55,000 nt of DNA from NCBI GenBank assembly GCA_963575745.1, contig CAUYUJ010014260.1, forward strand, positions 749,287 to 804,286, given 5' to 3'. Below the pieces are notes generated by a model, which saw only the letters and a program-made list of their open reading frames with translations, ran no database searches and was not told where the DNA came from. This document shows positions 31,290 to 42,249 of the stretch, in pieces; position 1 is the stretch's first letter; each line of letters starts with the position of its first letter. Position numbers and translations under genes: made by a program. Source of the DNA: Prorocentrum cordatum. Taxonomy: Eukaryota > Sar > Dinophyceae > Prorocentrales > Prorocentraceae.

Positions 31290-31970
31290 AGGACCCCTCA
31301 GACGGCCCGAGGAGGCAACACACATTGGCTTTCCATAGGTTCTCCATCGGGCCAAGACCGGCCAAAGACGGCTCCGAGGGCCCACCGCGACTGCCGCAAG
31401 GCGGCCCCAGAAGGCTTCAATACGGCCCGAGAGGCCCCCAGGACGGCCACAGAGAACCCCGAGAGGGTTCCAAGAGGGTTCCAAGAGGGCCCAACCCCCA
31501 GGAAAGCCCACGAGTGGCATAGGAGGCCCCGAAAAGGACCCAAGACGGCCCCAAGAGGGCCCCAACCAAGAGGACCCCCGAGGCAGCTTGAGCAGCTCGT
31601 AAACAGCGACTTTCAAATTGTTTTGTGTTATAGATGTTTCGAACTCTCGCCTTTTCGGGCACCCGACGGCCACGGAGGGCTCAAAGGGCCTCCAAGATTC
31701 TTCCCAGACAGCCCAAGAGGCCTCCCAGAGAGCCCCAAGACGCCCCAAGACGGCCCTCAGACGGCCCCAGAAGGCTCCAAGACTGCCCAAGAAGGCCATT
31801 GAGGCTCCCGCGAGAGCGCCCCTATAAGGCTCCCAAGCGGGCCCTGAGAGGCCCCAGTGAAATGCCGACGACGGCCCCAGAGGCCCTACGAGGGCCCAAC
31901 AGGAGCCCAACGGAAGGCCCAGAGACGCCAAGTAACAGAGGCCCCCAAGCGCTCACATTGACGTGACAAG
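31290..31970 (+). repeat. CCCAAGAGGC family copy with recognisable core
   Basis: The core variant CGAACTCTCGCC plus TTTTCGGGC at 31640-31660 sits within CCCAAGA(C/G)GGCC units. It runs directly into the 46-bp satellite. Confidence 0.65.
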
Positions 31971-32400
31971 CTCGTAACACCAGGGCTTCCCAGAGCGACC
32001 AGTGAGGTAAGCAACTCTCAGCACCAAGGCTCCCAAGAGCGAACGGTGACGTAACAAGCTCTGAACACCACGGCCCACAAGACAAGCTCGTCACACCAAG
32101 GCTCCCAAGAGCGATCGGTTCCGCTAAACGCTCTGAACACCAAGGCTTCGAAGGGCGACACGTGCTGTGAAAAGCTTTGAACACCAAAACTTCCAATAGC
32201 CTGTGATAACGTGATAGGCTGTGAACACCCACACTCCCAAGAGCGAGCGGTGACGTACAAATCTCTGTACACCACTTCTTATGGGAGCCCACAGTGACGT
32301 GACAAACTCTTCACACAAAGGTTGCCAAGTGTGAGCATTGGCGTACACATCGTAACACCAAGGCTCCCAAGAGCGAACGGTGCCAAGAGCCATATCAGGC
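31971..32400 (+). repeat. ~46-bp tandem satellite
   Basis: About nine degenerate units of ACACCAAGGCTCCCAAGAGC plus GA(A/G)CGGTGACGTAACAAGCTC. One more unit occurs at about 32915-32975 beyond the next satellite. Confidence 0.8.
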
Positions 32401-32414
32401 AAGTGTCTGTCGTC

Positions 32415-32895
32415 CCCTTGATCGTTCTGCTGCATCCCAGAGCACCGCGATATATCCGCGCACAAATGGAAAAACACCATACGATATGATTCAGATCACT
32501 TTGGCTGCACACCCCACGGGAAAAACAATACTATATAAAATGCGCGTAATCGCCACCATGACGCCAATCTACAAGCTGACTGAAATCGTGTTGGCTGCAC
32601 CCTCCAGGGGAAACCCGCCACTAAAGCAAATGCACGTGACCGCCTTCATGCTTCCCGGGGCCGTCTGCGATACATGCGCGCCAGTGGGAGGAAAAAACGC
32701 CTCTACACGATATTCCAGATCGTTTGGCTGCACGCTCCAAGGAATAATTGCCATTAGATAACGTGCACGTGATTGTCTTGATGCATCCCAGGGCCGCCCG
32801 CGATACATGCGCGAACATGGGATCAAGCACCACTGTGCAAAATGATTGAGATCGTTTTGGTCGCACCTTCCCTGGGAATGCCGCCGCTCTGTCAC
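32415..32895 (+). repeat. ~130-bp tandem satellite inside the 46-bp satellite
   Basis: Three to four copies with TGATGCATCCCAGGGC, GCGATACATGCGCG, CAGATCGTTTTGGCTGCAC and AATGCACGTGA(T/C)CGCC blocks; the second copy lacks its first half. It is flanked by 46-bp units sharing GCTCCCAAGAGCGAA(C/G)GGTG. Confidence 0.75.
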
Positions 32896-32959
32896 ACGCG
32901 CGTGAAACAAACTCTTAACACCAAGGCTCCCAAGAGCGAAGGGTGCCACGAGCCATCTC

Positions 32960-33341
32960 GGGCAAATTCTTGAATCGCTCTTTCCGTTCCCGTGCCGTCC
33001 CCGGTCGCCCGAGAGCTCCTCCTCTCGCCTCTGGGCCGCGCCCATGAGCACTCGTGTACTAAATCTGTACACGCGCAACTTCAGGGGTCGCTGGCCACAC
33101 TCTTTCAACTACTTACTGAAGCCTCCATATCCGATGCGCTCGCGAAGGCTTATGGGACCCCCACCGTTACCCCACTGCGTTATCTTTTCATTATCCTCCT
33201 CCCCGTTTCCCCCCCCCATTTTCACATTTCTCAAACCATTCCCTCATTCCTCGTTGTCATTATCCCTCTCCTCCGGTTTTCTCCTCCGCAACTTCCTCTC
33301 CTTGCCCACCTCCCTCCGTCACCCCGTCCTCCGCCTCCATT
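32960..33341. other. Spacer, pyrimidine-rich plus strand
   Basis: CCTCC/TTCTCC-rich at 33190-33335; no gene seen. Confidence 0.4.
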
Positions 33342-34350
33342 GTCAGCTTGTGATTAACAAATCCGACGGGGGCGTGTGTTAAAAAACAAATCCCCTGCTC
33401 GGGCGAATCGCGGGGTGGCACCCGCCAGATTGAAAATCAACGGGGCGGCGCCTGTGATTAGCGCCGACGCCCGGCCGCCAACGAGGGGCAAGGGGGGGCT
33501 GTTTGGAGGCAAGGGCAAGCCGGGGCGCCCCTCTCTCTTTGTCGAGCCGATGCGGGCCTGCGGGCAAGGCGGGCTGGACGAAAGCTGGGCGCAGCAAAGG
33601 GGGATTTGCCAAGCAGCTGACGTCGCCGATTTTCCAAGCGCCTCCTGGCGCCGAAAGCGGCGGCCATGCGTCGAGGACTGGCTCTTCGGCGGGGCGGCCG
33701 AAACCAGCTGCGCGCAGCAAGCTTTGCAACCCCCTCCTTTCCTTCCCCAGCCTTTCGTCCGACCCGGGCAAGGCGGGTAGTCCTCCTCCCCCCTTCTGTC
33801 GCCGTCGTCGCCGCCGTCACCCCCCCCCCCTGCTTGCGCACGTTTCCAGCGGCCGCTCTCTTCGTCGACGACGACGACGACGACGACGGAACGATGACGA
33901 GAACGACGGACAGCGGACGGCTGACGGCGACGGCGGTGACGACGACGACACACTGCGGATGCCCTATGGGGGGGTTGCTGCGCAGGCACGGTGTAGCCGA
34001 CGACGACGACGACAACGACGATGACGACGAAGACAAGAACGACGAAGAACAAGACGACGACGACGACGACGACAACGACGACGACGACTACGGCGGCGTC
34101 GGCGGCGACGACGACGCCGCCTGAGAGGGGGAACGAAAGTACGCCTCGGATGTGTACGACCCAGTGTAACAACTTCTATACGAAAGGCAATCGTTTTGAG
34201 GCTGTCATGCACGGGGATACGCGACCCCCTCGGCGGCGCCAGCGACGACCCCCTGGCGCGCGTGATTAAAAAACAAGTTTCGCGCCCCGCGGGGTTTATT
34301 CATCAGCCCCGGGGGGGTGGGGTGGGGCCTTTTGTTAATCACAAGCTGAC
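33342..34350. mobile_element. 1-kb DNA-transposon-like element with perfect 20-bp TIRs
   Basis: GTCAGCTTGTGATTAACAAA at 33342-33361 and its exact complement at 34331-34350. ATT lies on both outer sides, a possible 3-bp target duplication. Inside are a subterminal direct repeat (TTAAAAAACAA at about 33379 and 34266), a 134-codon open frame (33376-33780) of no known type, and (GAC)n/(ACG)n tracts at 33867-33890 and 33998-34125. No transposase motif; probably non-autonomous. The superfamily is not settled. Confidence 0.7.
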
Positions 34351-35375
34351 ATTAAAGGGCCCCCTCCGTTCTCGTTTCCTCCTGGATGTCCTTGTATGCC
34401 AAGCGGACATCGGTGGGTCGCGCAGGAGTGCCGTCCAGGGAGGACCTTCACACACCACTGAAGGAAGGGCGAGCCTGTAGCCCTTCAGGCTGTGCAAGCC
34501 GCAAGTATGTCCACTTCCTCCTCCTAGCCGCCTGCTGGCCCTCCCCCTCCACTGAAGAGCAGGAGGGTTGAGAAGGAGGCGGTCAAGGAGGATGACAACG
34601 AGGACCAGAGCAGAAGTAAACACACCACCCATCACTGATGCTGCACCACTTCAAGTCACCAAGCCTCTACTTCAACATACAGCCCAAATAATTAGTTTTA
34701 ACGTGGCGATTTCCAACGGCGACGAGCACCCATGAAGAAAACACGAATTGGCAGACGCGCCGCCTTGCACATGTATGGATCTGTTGCAGGAAATACGCGC
34801 TGCCCAGATCGTAGGATGCAATCTGATCAATATTCAGTTCGTGTGCAAGAGTTCAGGTGCGCACGAGTTCCGGCTGGAATGTGCCAGTTCGTTTAGTGAA
34901 GATCAACGCCTCGTGCACCACCTCGAATTCAATACATGACCAAGTAGGTGAATAAATACACTATCCATCCGTCTAGATGGAAACATACATTCTTGCTCGG
35001 ATGTCGCCTGCGAAAAGACCCCACCGCCCTGCCGACACGCCTGATGTTGTGATTATCCGACGTACTACTGTTGCTTCAATGTCGGACCCCTGGGACACCC
35101 GGTCGTTTCCCCCCAGACCGGCTGTTCATCCTAACTCGTTGCTGGAGGTCCCGGGGCTTGAGGCTGGCCTTCAGAAGTCGAAAGCGGCGGAAACGCCAAT
35201 TAGGGTCGTTTCAGTTCTGGTGGTCTGGGCTAGTTAACTTACGCAGCGGTAAGAATGGCCATGGAAGAAGTGGGTGTAGGAGGAAACGGGCCTCGGATGG
35301 TGTCGCGACTTCGGGCCCTCCACGGGCCCCAAGATCGTCGACAAAACGACTCAAGATGCACAACTTGTGGGGTCC
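34351..35375. other. Spacer of more balanced base composition
   Basis: No gene called; 34650-34990 is noticeably less GC-rich than its surroundings. Confidence 0.4.
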
Positions 35376-35580
35376 CGAAACGGTGCGGTGACAGACCGTG
35401 CGGTGACCTCGAAATCCCCCAAGACCTCACCGCACGGTCCGTCAACGCACGGTCTTGGGACCTCGAAGGCCCCTGTCGCCCGAGACGTCCTCGGAGAACG
35501 ACCCGAGTTCCAAAGCCGTGCGGTGACCCCGAATCCCCACTGGCTCACCACACGGTGTGGTCACCGCACCGTGTGGGGGC
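35376..35580. repeat. Foldback block of CCGTGCGGTGACC repeats
   Basis: At least seven copies of ACCG(T/C)GCGGTGA or its complement. Left end CGGTGCGGTGACAGACCGTG and right end CACACGGTGTGGTCACCGCA fold back on each other. Confidence 0.7.
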
Positions 35581-37334
35581 CCCTGGTGTCTGCAGGAAGG
35601 CCCCGGAGTCTACGGCCGGAAGCTGCTGCTCCGCGCGCCGCGCGGCGGCCAAAGCGACGCGCCGCGCCCTGCGAGCGGACAGCGCGTCGCTCCGCCCCGC
35701 GGGGCGGGAGGCTCGGAAAGGCTCGGGGAGTTGGCGCCTGGTGGGCCAGAAGGGGACCATCGAGGGCGACGACGGGGGCGAGAAGCCCAAGGGAAAGCAG
35801 AGCACAGGCATCTGAAGGCGCCGATGGTCCAGAGCCTTCGGCGAGGCTCCCGGGCGAATGCGTGCAATGCCCGCCCTTGGGCCATTCGCCCCGGTCGTCG
35901 CCTCCGAGAAAAATGAACGGCTCGCGCCAAAGCGTAGTGGGCCAAAACTGGCGGAGTGACACGTTGAGCCGAAGTTCCTTCCTGTAGGACACAGGACCAT
36001 CTCCCTTCGTGGCGCAGGGATGGAGGAGGAGGAAGAGGAGAAGGAGGAGGAGGAGGAGGAGGGGGAGGATACGACGCTGTGGAGCGGCACCGCGGGTGCA
36101 CAAGCCGACACAAAGAATGGGGCAAGGGTCACTGTGACCCCTCGCTGCACTATCGCAGACCACCCCCACCCTGAGGATTTCGGGGGGGCAAGCGGCGGCC
36201 AAAGAAGTTTAAAGGGAAGGGGCGGCAGCGGCATGCGGTGGCCCTGGAAGCGGCAGAGGACAATGTGTGGGCGCGGGGGGCGCGCGGGGCGCGATCCCTC
36301 TCTCGCGCCCCGCTTCGACCGTCGACCGCCAACCGCCGAACAACAAGACGAGCTGCGGCAACACGAAAACATTTGGAGACGCCGAGAAAGACATCCGGCC
36401 CGCAAGAGCCGCAACCACGCGGTGTCGGGGCCGCTGGCCGCTAGCGGCCTAGGTTGAGGAATCCTCCTGGGCCCTGGGCGCCCCTCGTCAGAGGGGTGCA
36501 GCTTGTCCAGAGACACCCTGCGATTCCGTCTGGCGTGCTCTCCAAGGGGAACGGCGGGCACGCAGTCTGGCAGAAGCCAACTAGCCTGGCCTGTAAGATA
36601 AGATCCGCATTTCACACAGAGAACAAGATGCCCTGGAGAAACCCATGGAAAGTGACCACGAGCGTGACATGACATGGCCATGCCTCTCGGAGGCAGAATG
36701 ACAGAAGGGACCGTCGCATCAGCGATCCTTGCTCGTCCTGGCCGCGATCCAATGCAATGATGCTTAGGACGGGGCTCAACCGAGGGGGCGAGGACGGCCA
36801 GGGCCACAACCGCCAGGTGGGAGGCATCCCCAACGCACATTTTTACCGCAAGGTTGAAGTTCGTCCGCGGTCGGACGTTGCGAGTGACAGGAGAGATCGA
36901 GCGAGCACGGGCGGCATCCAAGTCGGAGCGGCAATGGACCCGACAGCCCCACGAGGAACCAGGATCCCCGCGTTCCCGCTTAGACCTCTCCTCATCGGGA
37001 GAGGCCTCGGCTGTGTGTGAAGACCGCTCCTCTCCTTCTATCCATCCTCTCGGCTCAGGTACTGGACAGTCCTATTGGACAGCGTGCCCGATGACTACCT
37101 GGCAGTGCGAGGGACAAGGACGCTTTCACCCTCTCGTCTCATCCCCTACCAACGGACTCGACGGTAGGTTCGACCCTTCGTGCCGTGACCCCCGTGCACA
37201 GGTGATCAGCCTTCTCTGCTTCGTGCTCCGTCGCCGACCCTCGCGCCGACGGCGAGCCCCCGCGCGCGCCGCTGGACCCACGGGCGCCCCGTGGCTCCGC
37301 GCGCGGCGGCCCTCCGACGGCACGCGGGCTCCGC
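35581..37334. other. Spacer with GGA tract (36018-36068) and a possible minus exon near 35690
   Basis: A long minus frame (36921-35545) is Arg/Pro/Ser-rich; only RRVALAAARRAEQQLPAV, after a CGCTCGCAG acceptor, looks exonic. Nothing else is supported. Confidence 0.3.
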
Positions 37335-39060
37335 GGGCCACATGGAGAAGGCAGTGGAACGAGGAGTGGTACCGCCATCCCCCCCCCCTACCGGGAGAAG
37401 GCAGCGCCGACGCCCGCCTTGAGGCAGAGCTTCGGCGTGCGCAGCAGGCGCGCTCTCGACGGTCAGACGTGGACACGCCCCAATCTTTCCTGTCGGGTGC
37501 AAGCCCTACACAGGCGCCAATCGTGCACCCCAGGGTTCGGACCGAGTTCGCATGCGACCCCTCACACACATGGGGATATTACGAGCCCGATCCTCCTGCT
37601 GGTGGAAGCGCCGCCGCCTTCCTCCTCCGCTTTTCCTGCCGATGGAACCACCAACAGCGGCGTGCATGATGCGTCTCCTCCGGGCGCTTCCGCGCGACAC
37701 CTCCGTTGGGACACCCGTGGGCCCTCGAGCCCCGCTTCTGTCCCCGTGTCTCAACGCGTTCGTGCCATCGAAGGTCGTTATGGAACAACCAGTCCGAGAA
37801 GAGCCCCCGATCGGTACCATTGACAGTCTCACCGCAGGGATACCAGCCGCCAGCCACAACCCCTTACAGAGACGCTCCCGGCCGAATTCCCAGAGGCGCC
37901 CCTGCGCCGGCCCATTCCCGGAGGCAAGAATTTACAGAGACGCCCCTGCGCCACGCGCATCGCCCTCCGCCAATGAATTGGCAGAGCTCAGAAAACAGGT
38001 TGAGACATGCAAGGCCCAACAATTGTCGGGCCTTGCTGCGACGGTCGCGGACACCGCGACCCAGACAGCAACCTTGCGCCAAGATATACAACATGCTTGT
38101 GCTTTGGTCAACGCTCGGATCGCCGAAGATCGATCGATCTTGACTCTGGCCCAATATCAAGTCGACCGTGTGGAGTCATACCAAGATGCCGACTCCACTG
38201 CCATCCAGAAGCCTCGCGACTACCTCCTTGCCATAGAGACGCAGCTCGTGAGCATCAGGAGCACTGGCACCGCCGCAGTCAGGACCTTGCACGACGAGAT
38301 CCTCACTTTGCGGCAGACGCCTGCCACTGAGATACTAGGAACTTTAGGCTAACAGCTTCGCGATGACCTCATCGCGCTCCGTGACCGCGCTGATGTGACA
38401 TCTGCAAACCTCCACTTCGAGAATTCTACTACCACGTTCGAAATGCACGGCAAGCTGTGTAATGCTGTGTTGGTTATTGCTCAACGTTTTGATGCATCCG
38501 AGGGACGCGCGCCAGCGCTTGCGGACCAAGTCTCCGCGGTCGAGCCGCAGCTACCTGACCTTCAGACTGCGCTGGCTGAGCTGCGTGTTGTACGGGCCCA
38601 GACTGGCCAGCTGGGCACCCCGACTTCGGCCTACGATTTCGCCCTCCTCGTCGCCGAGGTGGCCGAAGTAAGGAAGGCGGCGAACCACGCGCAGTCACAG
38701 CGCGCCTAGGTCTCCCAAGAAAGCGACGCCGAAACTTGGCACGGGCAGAGGCGCTCCTCACCCCTTGGGAGCAAGAGCGCGAAGCACACGTCCGACGCTT
38801 CCAAGACTTAGAGCACCTGCTGGATCGGTACTCGCAGCGAGCTTATGACACCAAAGACGAGGCCAGTAGCCTCCGACAGAGTGTTGAACGATTGCAGCAA
38901 GGACTCTTTTTTGATTCGCGGGTCGAGAGCGCACCTCTTCCGGTCGAAGCTAAGCGGGCCGCGCAGAGCTTGAATTACGCAGAGAAGGGGGAGGAGAGCA
39001 CATTGAAGCAGAAACTCACGACCACGGGAGCCTGGACGGCGCACGCCAGCAACCAGAAGG
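37335..39060 (+). pseudogene. Coiled-coil region upstream of copia-like gag
   Basis: Several plus frames read in order: WRRQWNEEWYRHPPPLPGEG (about 37345), a Pro/Ser-rich part, then a long helical stretch from about 37970 (NELAELRKQVETCKAQQL ... TQTATLRQDIQHACALV) to LTLRQTPATEIL. It passes an in-frame TAA at 38350-38352 and goes on in the same frame (QLRDDLIALRDRADVTSANL ... LQTALAELRVVRAQ) to a TAG at 38707. After a frame change it continues EQEREAHVRRFQDLEHLLDR and ASSLRQSVERLQQGL. Heptad-like Leu/Val/Ala spacing suggests a coiled coil. It leads directly to gag, so I read it as an N-terminal extension of the same element; a separate gene is possible. Confidence 0.55.
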
Positions 39061-39083
39061 TCCACATTTCTGCGCAACCTCAG

Positions 39084-39295
39084 TCGGGCGTTGGCTGCAC
39101 TGGATTCAGTGGGACCTGGTTTGGCGATGTGCACTGGGGGACGCCGCCCCGCCCCGTTCCACGAACCGGAACTGCCGTCGCCCGACAAAGCACCAGCTAC
39201 GGCAGACCTGGCTTAGTGACTCTGGCCAATGCAGGGGCTCCAGGGCCCTACCACGAACCGGGTCACCTTAACTGGGGTCCTGGCTATATCCGACT
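39084..39295 (+). repeat. Dispersed repeat, copy B (with 13306-13526)
   Basis: About 210 bp, TCGGGCGTTGGCTGCACTGG to TGGCTATATCCGACTC, inside the open frame that links the coiled coil to gag. Colinear with 13306-13526. Confidence 0.8.
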
Positions 39296-39409
39296 CAGGC
39301 AAGCGTTTCCGACAGTGCCCAGGCCCGGGCCGATGGCAAGATCCGCACAGGCCAGCCGAGACGCACGTCACCAGGAGCCGCCTCAGCAACAGCTTGTACC
39401 CAGACACGC

Positions 39410-40180
39410 TACATGTCCCCTGCGCGTGCTCCATCTCCACAGCCACCGGTACAATCTCTGAATATTGTCCAGTATTCTCTCGGTGGCACAACGCCGATCA
39501 AGGAATCGGGCACCGTTCGAATTCCTCAGCTGCCACGGATTACGAAGCTGCAGGAGTGGCAACAACTGGTCAGGGAGAACTTCGGCAGCACTTCTGGGCG
39601 CCCTGCGAAAGCCTACGTCTTTCTCCGCGTTGCTGAACAGCTTGACACTACCTTCGAGGATCTTCAAGACAGTGGAGGCTTTGAAAGCATCGACTGTAAA
39701 CTGGCCGCTGGTCGATCGGCAATTCTCTCGACTGACCTTCTTTATCGCTTGCAGAACCTGAAGGCTCAAGAGTATAAAGCCGGTCGCATGCCGAAGGAAA
39801 GACAACTCTATTGGGTCATCCTCCGCTCATATAAGGTTACCGACATCGATGACAACATGCACGATTTCGAACGTCTATTATTCATATGGAATGCCGCGAT
39901 CCACCTGACACGAATATTCTCGAGTCATTGTTCCGGGTACAAACTCGCAGACATCCATGGATGAAGCAAGATATGCACGACTACAGCAAAATAACAATGG
40001 GCGACCCTAACCGCATTTACGACTGGCTTCGTGATCGTGCCCTGGCCAACATCGGGATGCACAGACTCGAAATGAATCAACACAGCCGCAAAAAAGAGTC
40101 GATGCGACAAGAATTGGCCGTATGCGCAGCTTACAAGGTAAATCGCTGCAAGACTGGTGAACGGCGTCGATCATTACATA
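39410..40180 (+). pseudogene. Copia-like gag (capsid-like) remnant
   Basis: First frame, to about 39905: VRIPQLPRITKLQEWQQLVR, later YVFLRVAEQL, RQLYWVILRSYKVTDIDDNM and DFERLLFIWNA. A frame change near 39890 moves to PPDTNILESLFRVQTRRHP, DPNRIYDWLRDRALANIGM and MNQHSRKKES. The layout (helical core, DDxxHDFERLL, then a short helix before a Ser/Arg-rich linker) matches gag of copia-type elements as I know it from dinoflagellates. No intact start and one frameshift, so it is dead. Confidence 0.6.
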
Positions 40181-40339
40181 CCGGATCTGGTAGCCGTTCT
40201 ATTTCGAGACTTTCGAGGCGCACATCAAAGGCCGGCAGAGATGCCCGCGGAGGACGGCCCTCAACAGGACGTGGCCAATCTCAGCCACGCCATTCTGGAG
40301 GTGCGCAAAGCATGGCACCTGCCCGCGGCTCGATCGATG

Positions 40340-40440
40340 CCGGAGGCCTCACGTCGCCAAGCGCAGCTTCTTCGCCTCGCCGACCCCAACGAGAGATGCA
40401 AGCTGGGAACCAGCTGCCGCTTCGCCCACCTCACGAGCGG
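40340..40440 (+). pseudogene. Degenerate CCCH-type finger in gag tail
   Basis: DPNERCKLGTSCRFAHL gives C-x5-C-x3-H at 40397-40429, the second half of a CCCH finger. The first Cys expected about 8-10 residues upstream is not in this frame; a neighbouring frame shows SFFASP where it would lie, so a frameshift and a Cys loss are likely. Such a finger would bind the element's RNA. Confidence 0.5.
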
Positions 40441-41159
40441 CGCCCAGACCTCCAGAAGGAACCCTGGTCGCACCTGCAGCCAAGACAGCCGCCATTGGAC
40501 GCCCTCTCCCGGACGTGCGGGGGGCTCCCGCTACCCTCCACGCGGGGGGCGTCGGGGTTCGCGGAGTCCGGGGGTTCTCGCCGGTGTCCCCGGGACGCGG
40601 GGGGCGACGGGGCTCTCGTGGTCTGGGGGGGGGGGGCCACGCGGTCCCCGCGCCAATCCCGTTCCCTTCACGGGTCAGCAAGCGTGGAAACGATCGAGGC
40701 CGTTACCCGACCAGGAAAGACAAAAGCGAAAGCCGCTTTGGGTCCCGAAGGCCCTGGACGGTCGCCGTCAACACGCTACAGGAACCACTCGCCTGCTGCA
40801 TCTCGCCGTGGCCGACGACGGGACCGAACGTGCGGGATCCGAGAGAAAACACTGGCGGCTGTATCTGCACAGACATCCACACACTCACGACGTCAACTAC
40901 GTTTCAACCTCGACAACATCGACGCCATCACCTTTCCTGTGCCTAAGCTGCAACTGGCCACATTGCATACTGACGCCAACGAGGGCGACCCCGTTGACGT
41001 ACCAGACCCGCTACGGGGTTGGTGGTTGCAGGAGAGCGCCGCAGCGCTCAGGCAGACGAGGCTCAGAAGAGGCATGACGACCTCACCACCCTCACCAGAC
41101 TTACAACGGTGCCAGCTTTGCCCGCTGATAACGCCCAAGAGTCGGTGTCAACACCTACG

Positions 41160-41460
41160 GTTGCGTCCCCTCCGCCGACGCGATCCACAGCAGCGTTGTC
41201 ACGGACTTGGATATTGGACAGTGGCTCTGCTCACCACATCCAGGACAAGGCCGAGCCTTCACACGATGAAGCAAACGATGTTCACCTTGGACGTGAACAT
41301 ATTCTGGAAACGGCCAGCGGCGACCGCGTCGTCAACAAGCACATACTGTTGCAGCTACCACATATCGGATGATCCAGCTCCGCTCTTGCAATGGACGATT
41401 ACCCTTCGGTACTTTCAGTGAGGCAACTGGTACAGGGTCCAGACGAGGGGCCACGGGCAC
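41160..41460 (+). pseudogene. Copia-like aspartic protease remnant
   Basis: SRTWILDSGSAHHI has the Asp-Ser-Gly catalytic triad (41217-41225) in the copia WILDSG context. ETASGDR lies about 30 residues later. After a TGA (41370-41372) the same frame reads LAMDDYPSVLSVRQLVQG, the LSVxxLxxxG end of copia proteases, to a stop at about 41481. No integrase, RT or LTR was found downstream; a (GGA)n array starts at 41867. The element is truncated. Confidence 0.7.
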
Positions 41461-41866
41461 ACGAGCATAGCAAACCCAATTGAGGAAATGCCGCCGCTTC
41501 TTGTCGCTCTTGACCCCCTTCTTACAATAGTCACATCTCCAAGCATGAAAAGGCTGTTGAGTGAAAGCGTGACGCACATGGTAATAGACAGTCTGCTGCT
41601 CGAAGCAAACCACCTTCGGCTTCCGAAATTCCCGGGGGCGCTTAAAATTCAAAAAACACGGCCGAATGTAATATGAGGTGTGTGCGTGTGCACACACGAG
41701 CCAATGCAACACGCAACGCACGGACGTGTGTTGCAATCCGCATGGCCTTGACGGAGGACGAGAGTGCGCTGTGGACGCCTCGTCCACTTCGAGCGGCAAC
41801 GTCCGCCCAACAATTCGAACGAGCTTCGAGAAAATCTCCGCTCTAGCGACCTCGCACGTGCGAGGA

Positions 41867-42140
41867 GGGAGGAGGAGGAGGAGGATTAGGAGAAGGAGGA
41901 GGAGGGGGGAGGAGGAGGAGGAGGAGGAGGAGGAGGAGGAGGAGAGAGGAGGAGGAGGAGGAGCAGGAGAAGGAGGAGGAAACGAGGAGGGGAGGAGGAG
42001 GAGGAGGAGGAGGAGGAGGAGGAGGAGGAGGAGGAGGAGGAGGAGGAGAAGGAGGAGGAGGAGGAGGAGGAGGGGGGTGGAGGAGGAGGAGGAGGAGGAG
42101 GATTAGGAGGAGGAGGAGGAGAGGGGGAGGAGGAGGAGGA
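41867..42140. repeat. (GGA)n array
   Basis: About 270 bp of interrupted GGA/GAG units downstream of the copia remnant. Confidence 0.9.
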
Positions 42141-42141
42141 G

Positions 42142-42198
42142 CCCGCGGGTCGACGGCCTGGCGTCCAGCAGGAACGGGCCCAGGACCTCCGCGGCCTC
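42142..42198 (-). CDS. Possible short exon beside GGA array
   Basis: After a CCCGCGCAG acceptor on the minus strand (AG at 42199-42200) the frame reads EAAEVLGPFLLDARPSTRG, then enters the array. Beyond the array a minus frame reads EIFSKLVRIVGRTLPLEVDE (about 41844-41785). The two could be consecutive exons with the array as intron. No canonical GT donor was found. Confidence 0.2.
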
Positions 42199-42249
42199 CT
42201 GCGCGGGCGATCGGGGAGGCGGTGGGCGAGCCCAAGGGGCCCTCCTCGT

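Noticed and set aside
41332-41799. 155-residue minus frame with Cys pairs
   Set aside because: Largely antisense to the copia protease; no zinc-finger spacing.
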